A stretch of 64,000 bases of DNA, from NCBI GenBank assembly GCA_963855995.1, contig OY979717.1, forward strand, positions 68,680,354-68,744,353, read 5' to 3'. Origin of the DNA: Muricea muricata (taxonomy: Eukaryota > Cnidaria > Anthozoa > Malacalcyonacea > Plexauridae). Shown in pieces: positions 11,680 to 25,830 of this stretch. Within the stretch, counting starts at the first letter, position 1. Every line of letters starts with the position of its first letter. Position numbers and translations under genes: made by a program. The notes under the pieces were generated by a model, which saw only the letters and a program-made list of their open reading frames with translations, made no database searches and was not told the origin of the DNA.

Positions 11680-14600
11680 TCAAAAATCAAAGTCATTTTC
11701 ATCATATGTTACTCTGCTACGTAAACGCAGTGCCATACCCAGATCCTTTTCATTCTCCGCTCTTGTAGATGCTCTTGTATTCATTGGATGTTTACCTGTT
11801 GATTTGTTTTCCAATTTTCCGACATCACCACTAGTCTTATCATCCTTCCCCTTCTTTCCTTTCTTACTTTTCTTCTTTCTAGCGACGGCATTCTTCTCTT
11901 GTATCTTCTTCAATTCTTGTCTCGACACAGGCGGGAAAGTTAAGGGTATACGATTATGCGCAACTTGCCAATGTAGGAACATATTAGGATCTAAAGGTAT
12001 CCATGGAACATGTTTCTCGTACTCAAGCAGAACTTGCTTGGAGTGTGCAAGGTGAAGGTTATACGATGCATTCTTAGTTTTCCCGCCTTTTTCATCATCT
12101 ATCACTTCATACACACATATATGCATATCGTTCGCAGAATGAGATAAAATATACTTTCCAGGCTTCAAAAGTTTCTCTAGCCGAGAGAAAATACCATGAA
12201 TCATCTTCATTGGCTTGGCAGGATCAAAGGAGGACAGAGTTAGGATGTTAGACTGATCGAAAATATCCAGTTTTACAAGCTGCGCCGTAACAGGGTCTGT
12301 TCTAGCACAAAGGCAGAGAGAATCTGGATTGATATAAGTACTAAGCCACCATCTCGATGCCTCACTAGTAGTTATTTGTTCGTATCCATGAATTAGTTGA
12401 TATTCTGGTTTCACAAATACATTGACTGGATACAAAGAACCTTTACCAGCTTTGTTCGCCTGGTAAAGAAATCCGCAGTCTGTGGTGCGGATTAACAAGT
12501 TTAGACCTCCAAACGTCCACAAACTGTAGGTGAAATTATTTTTCTTGTTAGAACCCTTGTCCTGACACTTTAAGTCGGTCGCAAACTGATTTTTCGCTCT
12601 ATTTTCATTAGCGTTTAAGCTTGAAGATATCATATCAACATCTTTCCCGAGCTGATCAAGATTTTCCTTACTTGGTTCACAGTTATCTTCACAAATAATT
12701 AGATCGCCGTCTGCGTCCATTGCCTCCTCGCTATCTTTTTCAACCGCTTTTCTAGTGTATCCTATATCGGAATGCTGCCTGTCCCGAGGTTGTCTTAAAA
12801 CATCACAAACCTTACTGTGGTAATACATAACATTTGCCTCTCTTGGTTGTAAGGATTTAGGTGGTAATGGGTCATCAATCATAATAGTGCATTCTGAAGA
12901 CGTTTTGCCAGAACCTAAAAAATGATTTTTTATTAAATACAAAGTGGTCATTGTTTGGGGGTTCTTTCAAACTGATATATTTTGTAAATGAATCTTTCTT
13001 GCTGGAACTATCCAACCAAAAACTAAACAAGGAGAAACAAATAAAACGGCAAGTAAAGCTGCAGTAAAACGAAGATGAAGACGTTGTCTGCGTTGCACTA
13101 TAGTCAGTACAATGTCGGAAGATGAAATTTAAGAGAAAATTCTCATGCAAACTTATCTATCAACCCTGACCCTCGTCTGACATTAGGATTGGTTACAGCA
13201 TTATATACAATAAGCAATAAGATAGTCTATTTAAAGAAGGTTGTTCTTCAAAAAAGTATAAATTTTAAATATTGAGCGGCACAAGGGACAATGGGTACTT
13301 ACTTTATTACAGCCGCAGATAGGTTACTATCTTAGAAAATCAAATTATTATATAGATTGTTTTAATACATATTTATGGTTAATTATATATCCTAGTATTA
13401 TACAAACGAATCTTTTCTAGTTAATTCAGGAAAATAAAAAATTACCCATCTCCATTTGCACGCTCAAAATAACAATCTATAATTTTAGGAGAACAACCCT
13501 TTTAAAGCTTGCTGTATACAGACCATTCAATCGCTCAATAACAGTAACTGGTAGTTCCCAGTCTTTCTCGTACTCAGGTGCATGGTTGTCAATCAGCGTC
13601 TGCAATGCTTCAGCGGTTAAAACAAAATGAGCAGCAGTTTCTGTAGCGAGTTCACATGCAGATGAATCATGGGATATCTATAATAGAGAATAAGGAAACT
13701 ATACTTTACAAACTTACTATGTTCAGACTGCTCTAAAATTCAGCGACTTAAATAAGGTCATTAAATAATAATACAGGTAAATAATATCATATAGTCACCT
13801 CGAAATTCTTTTTTTTTACTAGTGAAGATTTACAACTAAATAACCCGATGCATATACATAAGGTAGGATTAGTAGCTAATCGTACCTAATATTTATGCCA
13901 AACATCTGCGCTTATTATTTATACAAGACAGAAATGAGCACACTTCGATTAACTTTCATGCCATTTTACCTATAGTTAAATTCCCTAAAAGCGTTCCTAT
14001 TGTCTCGGTTGACAATAACATTACAAAGTAATGGTTAAAGTTTACTAAGGGAGGTTTAGTTAAAGTTTAGTTTAGATAAAGGTCTACTTTTGATGGATGT
14101 GAAAGAGTGGATTGGAAACCCACACGTTCATACAAATAAAAAAAATAAAAAAACACCTTAAAAAATAAGCTTAATTTTGTTTTATTTAAATTTGTTTATA
14201 CAATATGAACAAATACATTTTCGACTTATCCATGGTTTAAGCTAAATACTTTTGATGGAGAAGATGGATACTCAGGTGTCAGAACGTGACACTAGGTGAA
14301 GAATTTCTTTGCGTCATTTCTGGTCGATAACTCATTATATTCCCAATACCATACCTGGGAGACACGTGGTGTTTCAGTTTCGTCGCTGTCTAAAAGCAAG
14401 ATTTGTTTGGTTTCCGTGTCGGGTAAAGTTAACAAAAATTGTACCTTGAAGGGAAGATAAAGTATCGTTGAGTACTAACACAAAACCATATGTGATTCTA
14501 CAATAATGCTTCTGTGCACGGAATCATTAAGAGTTTAAATACTCACTGCTGCTTTCTTTAATGTTTGTTTATAAGAAAGAACAGGATCATTCGGAAATAC

Positions 14601-17600
14601 TGCACCAGACGAGAGTCCGATTGTTTGAAACAGAGCGTAGAACGGCTGATAAGAAAAATAAAATAATTACGCACCATAAATAATGTAAATAATTATGTAC
14701 ATAATATATATATGAACAGCTTACTTACTAAGTAATTCTTTGTGACTTGGCATCTTAGACTTTCAAGTATATTCTGTGGGAAGATGTCAGAACATTAGCA
14801 CAAATAACACTCTGTGCGGGGTAAGCTGGCCCTATCAGCTGAATGCTAGCTTTCATATTACACTATTCACTATTTCATACTGTTATATTTACACTATTGA
14901 TAAAAAGACTATATTACTCTACTAGCCGATCTGACCGTGAGTAAATACCAAATAGAAATCCATTTTGCTGTTGTTAATCACTCATATCTTTTCTTTTCCT
15001 TTGCGAATCTTGTTGAAACTTAGTAACTGTTCTTAATAAAGAAAATGATAAGTCTGCCAGAAATTAACAAACAAAGTAAATTATATTTCCTGAGAAATTT
15101 TATCATTTGGATCGAGAAATGGATTTCTATTTGACAACTAGTGCCAGTACTTTTCCGTGTTTTCAGATCAACTGGTATTTACAAGAAAATGGCACACTAA
15201 ATTATTAAAATCCACAAGACCAGCAACTAGCTAACGATGTTTATAGTATTAGTTCGTTTCGAGTAACCTCTTGAAAGCATAAATCGTAGGAGCATACTTA
15301 GCCTCATGAGATAGATTATTAAAATGGCTCCTCTATAATAAATACGTTTTAGAAATTCTTTCTTAGATTTAGGAATTGAGAGGTCCGTATCACAACCTCT
15401 CAGATTACAAACATTATAGTCGCCCCGTGCACAAAACGTTTCGCGAAGGCAAGGGGCTGTACCGTTTCTAAGAATGTCGTAAACCATAACCACCTTATTG
15501 AATTCAAGTCTGGTTTCGAGATTTTTCCAACAGAGTATTCTAAATTGCTCCCGTCAACACCATAGATATCTCATATACACTAGATAGCGCATCTGTACAT
15601 CAAAAGTGAAGCCAAAAATCTCGGCGGTATCCCCTCATAACAATAGGCGGCCGCCATAATGGTCGTTAAGATGCTACAGAAAACACAATACTTTTCTGCA
15701 TTTGTGTATTAAATACTTTTTAGCTGCACAAGAGAGGACTTATTGTCAACTTTTTGTCCATTTCCGCAATACAAAATACACAAACTATCATGCTCCGTGT
15801 CAACTCCGTTGGAACGACTAGCGCCTGCGATTCGGCTTCAATTATCGCCTGCCCACAGTGTGGGATGCACCATCTAGTGTATACTGTGTATGTGAAATAT
15901 CTGTGGCCAACACCCTTCCTGTTCTATATTTTCAAAATCTCCGTAATTAATTGCTTCGTAATTATCCAAAATGGGGGAGCAATAATCATGCAAATTAGGC
16001 TGAATTATAGCTTTATAGGTAGTGTGCAAGGTCTCATTTAGGAATTGGGACGAATGGTTCAGTACGTTTAATACTCCAATTCCTGTACTAACTTATTTAC
16101 AGACTGAATTAATGTGTGCTTCCCAACTTAGGTGTTCGTCAAGTTGAACTCCCAAGCACTTAAATGGGGATGGAAAACGAACCAATGATTTATTATTAAA
16201 AATCACCAATTTATTGCTAATTTTGTTCCGAATATCATATGGTGAGCCTATAAACATTAATTTTGTTTTAGTAGCATGGTGTTGCAGTTGGTTTTGCAAG
16301 AGCCATTTGCTGATATTTTGCAAATCAGAATTTAATAATCATCATAGTTATCTGATGAAGCGGAAAGACTGAATATCTAGGTTTCAATCATTTTAAAAAA
16401 AAATCGTTTTCTTTCTTCAGAGCAGAATTTTCGCTTTGAATACGCTCAACAGGATTGAGTTTTCTTGTCTTTGTTCCTCAATGTAGCTGGTGTACAATCA
16501 CCAGCTACAGACACAATCTTCACCCAAACCATCATGGTACATAAAAAATATTTTCCTTCAATTTTTGTTACCTGTTCCGCAATCTTTTTTACATTTAGCA
16601 CTCGTGTATGTTTGGCCAGTACATTTGATCTCTATAACACATCATGCACCCACCTGAATTTCCTTTTTTACTTCTTGATGAAGAAAATTGTAGTTGTGTT
16701 TCTCTGACACAGAGTGCTGTTGAAGAAATCTCAAAAAATCATCTTGCTCTGCAGATAGCACACAAAGTAAATTCTGAAAAAAAATATAAAAGATAATATT
16801 AGAATTAATCTTCTACAGAATGATTATAACTCTCTTTTACCCACCAGCATCAATGCATTTGGAATGGGCAAAAGCTCACACTTTAAATTTGACCTCAGGA
16901 CATAGCATAGAAGAGACATTTACTGTTTAATATGCAACTTTAATGACCTCTTACAGTCCTCTTTGTCTAATACCCAACCTTGATGTTACAACCAACATTA
17001 ACCAGATGATGTTTCATTATTTTAAGAATTAAAATAATGCATGACTAGATTAAAGTATAAATTTGAATAGGAGAATATTACATTCATGGATGTCTGTAAA
17101 AAGGGCAATTCTCCAGTCACACACATGAGATAGCATTCCTGTCACACAGATTTGGTATTTATTTTGATCATGCTATGTTGCATATGTGTGATGGAAGAAT
17201 TACCCTGTATGGTAATGCAGGATTTGATTACATTATAAACTACTTTTTATAGTAGTGATTACTATACTCTAGTTTGGTGAGCAGAATTCCAAAAGAAGGT
17301 CATGTCTACAATACTTGCAACTGATCAACATTTTTAGACCCAATTTCTTGTCCAGAAACATATTCTTTATAGATATCCAAAAAATATTTTTGGTCCTCAA
17401 TAGACAAATCTGATATTTTGGGATATGGAATCTGTGGTTCAGGTATTTTTTGGGTGATGACAGGAACTTTTGGCGTATCTTTATCTACATGCACAAAAAA
17501 CAAAGTAACAGTAAAAAAATAATGAAGGTCTAAATATTTATCAAGTGGATTTGTTCTGTTTGGACAAATATTTGAATGAGAGTGCTGAATTCATTACTTA

Positions 17601-18088
17601 ACCGGTGTTGGAACACACGAGGTGACAAATCACTGCAACATATTACCACAACAAACTGCTTTGGGTGTAAATACAGTCAAGCACGATTCACATGCTGTTC
17701 GTTTTATGTCACAGTGAAAAAATTCTGTCACTGCAACAAAACTTTTCAGTAAAATTCTCCTGTTTACACGATGAAATTTGTTGCTGTAACATGTTGCAGC
17801 AATATGTTGCCTCTTGCACAACTTGTATTCCAGCCTACGATGCAACATGAACTAGTTCATATGATATGGGTTATCTTGAGTGCATATGTTTGTGAATGTT
17901 TGTGTTTCAATTTTGTAAACCTTTAAAGTAACTAAGAAACTAAGAAATTCCCACCTTGTTTGCAGGTAGAGTTAGTATTCTTCTTTACACAATCATTATA
18001 GTTGAAATATTTTTCCAGGGAGTAATTCTTAAAAGCATCTTCTGTTAATGTCCAGCTTGATAATTTAGACTCTGCATCAAGTTTTTCC
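11680..18088 (-). CDS. ICE2: Little elongation complex subunit 2 (ICE2/NARG2), first exon not found
   Basis: ICE2 belongs to the little elongation complex, which with ELL promotes RNA polymerase II and III transcription of small nuclear RNA genes. Exons on the minus strand: 18088-17955, 17484-17315, 16773-16654, 14773-14729, 14645-14547, 14444-14355, 13677-13524, 12914-11680. All borders are GT-AG and all phases agree, giving 681 residues after the missing start. Visible landmarks: EPQIPYPKISDLS near the N-terminus; LTAEALQTLIDNHAP and DWELPVTV in the 13677 exon; an acidic linker; then the NARG2 C-terminal domain in the last exon, with YNLHLAH, VPWIPLDPNMFLHW and RIPLTFPP, which match the animal family well. 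The tail is Lys-rich and probably nuclear-localising. The first exon must end in phase 2 and lie above 18088. The introns carry a TIR element (15560-15906) and a LINE fragment. Confidence 0.92.
15560..15906 (+). mobile_element. MITE family B, copy 1
   Basis: Ends are CATAGATATCTCATATACAC at the left and a decayed reverse complement (GTGTATGTGAAATATCTGTGG) at the right; subterminal words are CTAGATAGCGCATCTG and GATGCACCATCTAG. A second copy in the opposite orientation lies at 49766-50082. Non-coding and intronic (ICE2). Confidence 0.8.
16093..16323 (-). pseudogene. Non-LTR retrotransposon RT fragment
   Basis: The minus-strand frame gives WLLQNQLQHHATKTKLMFIG, then KCLGVQLDEHLSWEAHI. This is the part of a LINE reverse transcriptase just after the catalytic domain (the KTK.M.IG and LGV.LD..LSW.HI signature). 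About 75 residues remain, with no RT core, endonuclease or 3' tail next to it. It sits in an ICE2 intron. The clade cannot be assigned from this piece. Confidence 0.8.
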
Positions 18089-18746
18089 CTGTGAAAAGTT
18101 TTAACTACTATAGCACAGGCTCAGAGATAGCTTAGCAGTTGAACAGCAAATCTCTAGACTGAAAAATTATATAATGATATTGTGTAATTTAGACAGCTAG
18201 CTGTGCAGTTTTTCTGTTTTCTGCATATTCACAGCAGTCAGGATAAGGACAGCATTTGCTGATTGCTGACATGAATCAGTAGATGAAAAACATTGTTAGC
18301 AATTACTGCACCAAATCATTTGCTGATATTAACATTCAATTTATGCAATCTGTCCTTGAACCACAGGGTTGTGACAAGTTTGTTCAGCAAGTGTAGGGGA
18401 ACTGTAAAAGTGTGTTGTGTGTATCAGGAGAAAACCAAGCACTACAAAACAAGTTAACTGCATGTCTGAGGCCAAAAGATTTATTACAAAGTCGTTATTT
18501 GCCTGGTCATGGCCAGATAACAACTTTGATTATTGTGATTATCAAACAGATTTAATGTTGTGAACAATTTACTCCAATGTAAATAGGTTGAAATCATTTG
18601 AGCTGCGGTAACTGAGAGGTAACGTCATGCACTTGCAATGTTTAGGTTGCAGCTTTGGTTTCCATGCAAGAACATTCTCATTTTGTAATTTCCTTTCAAA
18701 GGTTTTTCAATTCTTCTAGATATTTCTTGCTCTGTAACACATTGTG

Positions 18747-18815
18747 TTAAGGTTAATAAGGGTTAGGAATAGGGTTAGAGTTAGAAAAAGGGTCAGGTTT
18801 GGGTTAGGGTGTAAT
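18747..18815 (+). repeat. Degenerate telomere-like repeat
   Basis: GGGTTAGG, AGGGTTAGAG, GGGTCAGG and GGGTTAGGG occur in close succession on the plus strand, like a decayed interstitial TTAGGG array. Only four or five imperfect units are present. Confidence 0.5.
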
Positions 18816-20937
18816 CAGCCGAAACCTATTTCTCTTTCCAAAGCTGTTATTTGTTTGGTCAGTTATTACTTGTCCCTTACCGGGCAAATTCTATTATGAA
18901 GTGTTTTTATATACATGGTTGACATTCATACACACATCTTCAAAATAGTTCTATATTGAGGGTCCTGAAGAGGTAAATTGGGAGCTGGGAATTGCCCATG
19001 TTTATGCTCAATCTCATACTCAGGGCAATGCTTGTTCGTTTTTGCTGGGAAAATGGGATTCCATGCAGGGTCATTGGCCAAAAAACAAGGCAGCCACTCG
19101 CACTTGGTTTGGACTGGGGAATGGAACAGTGCCACCCCCCCTTCAGGATCCTGTATGACTGTATATTTCCTTCCTATATACAAATGTACAAATATTTCTT
19201 ACCAGTTTATGTATTGTGATAAGTCCATATAGTTGTCACCATTGAGCTTTTAATATAAAGCTCATTTTATAATAACCAGGGACAGTTAGCATTTGTATTC
19301 CATGCCTCGAGAATCTGTGACTCGAACATGTGCGAAATACTTCATGTAAATAGAATATTACCACAATTTGAAGCAATTTGCACAATTTGCAGGTACACCA
19401 AATATGGTAGCCAATAATTAGTACTAGCTTCTATAAGCACGAGTTTTAACCAAATTAGTTAGATTCTTCTTACAACATACCTTAGAAATGCTTACGTCAC
19501 GCAGTTTTCAATGCATATAAAAGGTAAATTTTTCCCACATGGTTCCCACATTGCATTGCAATTCATTGTTTAACTCTGGCGTGACGTAAGGACCTCTAAC
19601 GTCTATTAGATCAGACGTTAGTTGCTAATTTCTGCAAGTATTTTCAAACCAAATTTTGTGCGAAATACACTTTTAAAAGCCTTTAAAAAATAATGCTGAT
19701 TTCAGCAATAATATTCTTTACTCAATGAAAATGCTTTTTACTCGATGAAAATAGACGTATCGACTAAAATATTTTTATGGATAACACACAACAGAAGGCA
19801 GAGTTGTAGCTTTATTCTTGTGAATCGTACTCTCTATATTGAGTTGGTCGGAAATAGAGTTGCTACGGGCTGAACGAATGTTACCAAGGCAAGCCTTAGT
19901 AAAATTGGTTCCGGCGTCCATAGTAACATGAACGTTTCGGCCAGTAAGCATCAAGTTTCATAATACAAATCAAACACATTATAAGAAACGCACGGTGCAC
20001 ACTCAATTGCAAATGACGCCCAAGCAAATATTTAACTTGTGGTAAAAGACACCTCTTTGAGTAAGGTTCTAAATTTCTCATTTTTAGTTTCTGTTTATTC
20101 TACATTGTAAGTCAAAAACAATCTTAATGAAAAAATTCGTACATTGAGGCGCTTCACGAAATAGAGAACGATTTCAGATTTGTCTATTTTTAAATTTAGT
20201 ACACTCCAGAGTACACTCTGTATATGAGCTCAATCGCAGGAAAATTTTTCCTTTTTGAGTATTTGACTTTTTTCGATATTTCGAGGTAATATTTTGATGT
20301 AAGCTATTGTCCGAGACAAAGGTTTGGTCACTGTAATACTAAAAAACTTTGTGAAGCATTTACTTCATAGAGCCTAGAGAGCTTCAGAAGCGACGATCGA
20401 CAGCGGGAGGTCAAGGCAATGCACCAGGATCGCAGGTTGGATTCATGCGGAATGACTGTAGCTGCTGAATTTTTTACTGATGTCGGCTTCGTCACTATGC
20501 GGTCCTACAGTCTAACTTTGTTGCAAAACGATGAATTTCCCTCTTTTGCCTGTACAACTAATATGAATGAAATATAGTCAAATATATCCATTAAACACTT
20601 TTTAGTGTTAATAGTAAACATAATATTTGACATATGTTTGCAGTAAGTGTGTGGTTTACTTTTACGGAAAATAATTATATACAAATAAATATTGAGAAAT
20701 ATATCTTAGCTTCTCCACCCAGCCAAGAATTTGAAGTGTTATATCTCATGTCATGAGAATTCTCCATGTTGCAATTCCTCTAGGTCTCTCGTACACAGCA
20801 TTGGGAACTGTGTTTTTTAAAAAGTAGTTTTAAAATAAATTGGTTGATTATACAGTGAGGATGCAATAGTGCTGGTATTGATTTGCACAACTGAGTAAAA
20901 TTATAGTAGCTGACATTGCACTAACAAGTAATTGGAC

Positions 20938-20987
20938 ATGACTGAAGAAGAGAGTGCTGAAATCTCCGTAAATGCAGATACGAGCAG
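20938..20987 (+). CDS. Possible short first coding exon, no partner found
   Basis: ATG followed by 16 codons (MTEEESAEISVNADTS) and a strong donor, AG|GTATGT. The composition looks coding, but no following exon with matching phase was found. The GLI exon at 25831 has an in-frame stop two codons before its ATG and cannot be joined in frame. It may be an upstream exon of another transcript or chance. Confidence 0.2.
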
Positions 20988-23900
20988 GTATGTCATCAAG
21001 CACAATTTATAACTTGCTTTTAAACAGTCGTATTTAAAAAGATGAATAAAGTCTATGTCTATAAGAGGTCATTTCGAATTTTACATCACTCAGCGACGAT
21101 TAATATATGCATAACGTGAACTATGCGCACTGATGTGCATCCTAATCCTAGCTAAGAAATATCTATATTCTATGATTATTTTTTGCTTGAACAGATTAGA
21201 CCGAGGACTGCAAATAAACTAGAGTTGTAGTAATACTGAAATATAGCGACCAGACGTCTAAAATTGCCCGCCATGGTATGTTCTATTAGTATAGTTCCAT
21301 GGAAACAAAGTTACACAAGTGACCTTTCATTAACAAATCTATATTGTTTCAAGTTTCGAGAAGTTTAGGCGACAAGTCGGCCTACAGTGCAAGATCTTCA
21401 TTGCCAAATTAGACATATTGTACATTTGTAGCCCGGTTATTTCACTAACAGCGCTAGCAGCCAAATCAAATTCCAGGAGCTCTAGGAAGTAAGTTTGTTC
21501 GGAGGGTACTTTCTGACTAAGTGATATAAAACTTAAATTAGGAACGTGCTCTATCTACCAGGTTGCCTATGAGAATACTTTTTTATGCAAACCTTATTAG
21601 TAGTTCAGCTTGGTTTCAGCTGATAGCTAAAAGACAAAGAGAAAAAGTCGCCTCGCGCCAAAATAATGAAAATATTTGCTAGAGGAAAACTGGCTTTAGG
21701 GTATGCTTACAGCTTTGCCTTCGCGCTTGCATATATTATTGTACAACTAAAGCAAAGTTCTCTGTCTGGGAATCAAGGTCGCGAACTAAGGGTGCTTTGC
21801 TGTATTAGATGGAAAACGCTCTATCTACAATGTTGCTTAAAAAAAATTTAAAAAAAATATTTTCTTATTTTTACAACAATTTTTACAATAAAAACAGATT
21901 TACACTGTATCAAAGCATAAAGTATACATTTGTAGCTTGTAACAACAGCAACGTAGCCGGTCTGCAAAGTACAAAGGCATTTACTATCACAGCTCTCAAC
22001 GCACTTGTTAGTATTGTACATTGTGGTTAACCACTACACTAGGCTTGCATGTTTTGCATACACTACTTTCTCGGCATTTTATACATCTGGAACAAATCAA
22101 TAAACACATTTTCTATTCTAAGCAACACTTACAAGGGGTCATGGTAAAAAAATAAACTATACCCCAGGTTTCCACGGTTGGAATACTCGATAAGCTCATT
22201 TTAAGTGTATACAATCTCAGAGGTGGCATAATTCCTTACGAAAATTGAAATAAGTTATGTTCATGGATCAGTCTAGAGAAATTTTCGAATCGCACATGCA
22301 CCAACTGGTTTCATTTTACAGTTCAGTTAAATCCTGGTCCAGGTGATCGCAGTGCATACTTTTGATTTTGTACCGAGCTTAAAATATGTGCATAAACGTA
22401 GCGTGAAATGCAGTCAATGCAAATTTATCCTAATAACGATCTAAGAGAAAAGCCAGCGTTCCAAGACTTCTTGAAATGATATAACTTGAAAAATAATGCT
22501 TTACACGCGAACCCTTTCGAATCAATATATCGGTGAAAAACTCTTGTGCATTTCTAAAGCACAGGTCGTCTAAACAACGGCGTTTACAGTTGCAGGTATA
22601 ATCTATAAACGCTTCTTTAAACATTTTATGACTAAGTTCAATAGTTCATAACCTTTCCTCAATATAGGTGCAGCCTCACGCACCATATAAGATGTCGTTT
22701 CTTATTTAATGCTGTAAGTGAAACTTTGAATATGCTTTAACTCAACAGTTAAGCCTGTTAAGAATGTAGTTTATAACAAGATTTAGCTGTTCTTTAGTAA
22801 TGCATAGCGTGAATTATATAATAAGATCATTTACACGACTTGGATTTCCGATTAAGTGACATCTCCTGTTGCCGTCCTACCCAGAAGCCCTACTCCCCAC
22901 TGCTTGATGAACTATTTGAAGCGAATTTCAGAATGAGCTAGCTTGTGTTTGAAATTTGTGCGAGGCTAAAAAGATACTAATAGTGTCTTGCGTGACTAGG
23001 CTCGAAAGATGGGCAGCAGGCAGTCGGTACTTCATATATTCGCCGTATTCACATGCCGTAAAGTGAAGCAATGAATTTCAAAAGAAATTATATTAATCAT
23101 GAGAACACAAATATATGAACACATCTCCTATTATATACTAAATTGACGCAGGAATATACCTTATCTGCAAGGGTTAAGTCATCATAATATACCAGATATA
23201 GTAACTATTTAGATTTGAGAAAATACTATTCTTTCATTGAAATGTTCCATTATTATTATATCCTTTAAGCCTTGGGAAAATTCATTTTTTTCAGGAACCT
23301 TGAAGGAAAGGGGGAAGGGTGCATTATTTAATAAAAGGAAGGGGGCTCCCTCCCATCTTTTTTTCTTTCAAGTTACTTTACATTTCAGAATGTGTATATC
23401 CTATAAACACGTCATTCTCGGAATTCTACGTCACCAGTCTTTTCATCGGTCGATTCTATCCAGATGGTTTGCGAGCAATGTTGTAAAATTTGTCAAAAAT
23501 GTTGTAGCTATTTATAAAGCTTTCAAAAATAACATAATCTTCACTTCTTAAATCGATTAATGTGCCTTCTTTTAGATGACTACTATTTATAGAATGTTTA
23601 CGTTTTAATAGCTCTTAATCCTCGTCGCATACATCAGAAAAAGCTGAGTTTTGTATCCACTTGTTTGATCTTACATCAGATTGCATTCCTCAATTCCTCC
23701 TTCGGTCACATCATACTTAGCATAGCACTTGCTTATTATTCAATGCTATTTAAACAGCGGAAATTTATTGATCAGTAATATCTCGAACTAACGTTGCCAG
23801 TGTTGGTAGTGCAGTCATAAAGTACATGTAGGTCCTTCGTCACTATATATAGTTACCGTTTTCAACGAGAAGGATTCCGTTTTATCAAAAGAATCATCAG

Positions 23901-25830
23901 AAAAAAACGCTGGAAAGGACCTACAACTTCGACTTTGTAATTTATTTAACTTTAAGAATGAAAAAGGTCGACTGGATGATTCTTCTAGGAAGGATATCGC
24001 GTTGCATTTGAAATGAACTGAAAATAAAATAGTTCATGATTTTTTTAACAAAACTGAATCAAGAACAAATGACTCATTGTAACTGTTTATCACCAGAGGT
24101 TCCAGTGTAATTGCTTTAGATAATTTTTCAGTGTTGCGCCGCACATATGCTGCTGTTGAGTAAATAAACAAACAACAACGCAATCTTATTAGCTAACGCT
24201 GTTAGTTTTTGAACAAGATTTCAAGATATATTTAACACATCAGTGGACACCACGGAGTTGCATGGTGTTTTCATGTCATATAAATTTGAAAATCTTGACA
24301 ACGACTGAGAATTAAAAAATTCTTTCAAAGAAGTTAGCTTGTCATTTTAACTAATCTTTGCAATGCAACAAACAAAACCTTAGGCAAACCGACCCTAGTC
24401 AAGCTAGACCTAAATGGTATATAGTATTATGATAATATTCAATACTTTAATTCCACCAATGAAAAGCGATGTTAAATGAATTTTGATCTGCTATACATCA
24501 TTCATTTCTTTAATCATTCAAGCGGCTTTTCTTGTTTTGGAATTCAAGGGTTTACCGTCATGTGGTTATTAAGCCTGTTTACAAATTTTTATATTATTAT
24601 TCATTTGTGAGTGAGCGCACAAGGTTGTAGCAATGAAAAGTTAAATGGTCTGATGTTTGGTATGTTGTAAATGTACCAGTTGAATGTGAAAACGGGATTC
24701 ATGAATATAAAAATAGGAAGATATATAAGTCGACTTTCATATCTTTCTATTTATTCAACTGTGCATGACAAGTTATGGTTGGAGTTCACCCTATATCTTC
24801 TTGTCAGGGACTTCCGATAATCCCAGCCAAGAGCATAGCTCAACTTACGTTTGATCCTCTATATTTTCATAAAAATAATAAAGTTACTATGGTAAAATTG
24901 TGAAAAAATGTAGTGGAAATCATTTGACTTAATTGAGAAGTAAACATTAGCTGCCCGAGCGTTTTCCTGCGTTGATAAAGTACGAATTTCATCTCCATGA
25001 ATGTACCCAAGTGTTTCACAGTTGCGGAAGCCTTACTCCATAATACCGGAGATGATGCTGGTGGCTTCATGTGTCTCAAATGATAGATTCTGCATGATAC
25101 TTGTCGGTACGCATGACAAGTCATGGGAGCACCTTGAACCTATTTTATCAAGAACCAATCAAATACTATCTATTTCCTCTCATTGAGGTATCATAATACA
25201 CACTCAGAGTACATTCACAGCTTGATACAATCATAGAAATTGTTGCTCACTATTGTCTCTGTCCACTGCCGCAACGATTATCACACGTAATCCTCGAACG
25301 CAAACTAAAAATACAAGGTGAATATGAATGGGCGAATTGCGAAAGTAAAGGTATGGTATTAGATTTATTTGCGCGCAGTTTGTGTTAATATCTTAATGCC
25401 CCATGTTGCGCACCATATGAAATCTTTCCAGCATGGCACAGTGCGCTATATGTCGAGTGGATTTTTCACAATCTCACCTATCTAAACTATTTTAATGATC
25501 AGTTGATTTGTTGAAGCGTACAAAACAAATATTTTCACTCAAAAGGAAAAAACTTAACAATGCTATTGTTTGATTAATCAAAGAATACAAACGCTTTATA
25601 TCAGCTATTAGTCCAAATAGTGTGTTTGATTGCTTACTTCTTGGTCATTTGTCTAATCGTTTGTATTCGTCGCACTTGACAGGATTTGACTTCGATAAAG
25701 ATGGAGTAAGCCTCGAGAGGAAAAGAGACGGTCTTATGGATTACACTGGAAATAGTAACGAATAGCAAATCTTAAGGTTGGGATACTTTATTAGAAAGAA
25801 GAATATTTGAAGTTTATCTATTATTAAACG

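Larger units (their letters stand above)
18089..25830. other. Large gap between ICE2 (5') and GLI (5')
   Basis: 7.7 kb between two divergently transcribed genes. It should contain the ICE2 first exon and both promoters. Apart from a telomere-like stretch (18747-18815) and a possible short exon (20938-20987), I see only AT-rich DNA with short frames that lack domain signatures. Vertebrate and fly GLI/Ci loci often have distant enhancers, so regulatory DNA may lie here, but I cannot point to a site. Confidence 0.5.

Noticed and set aside
20385-20465. tRNA or tRNA-derived SINE (GGTTGGATTC resembles a B box)
   Set aside because: No matching A box or cloverleaf could be drawn around it, and no second copy was seen.
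23237-23551. Plus-strand frame of 104 codons in the ICE2-GLI gap
   Set aside because: Low complexity, no recognisable domain and no splice partners.
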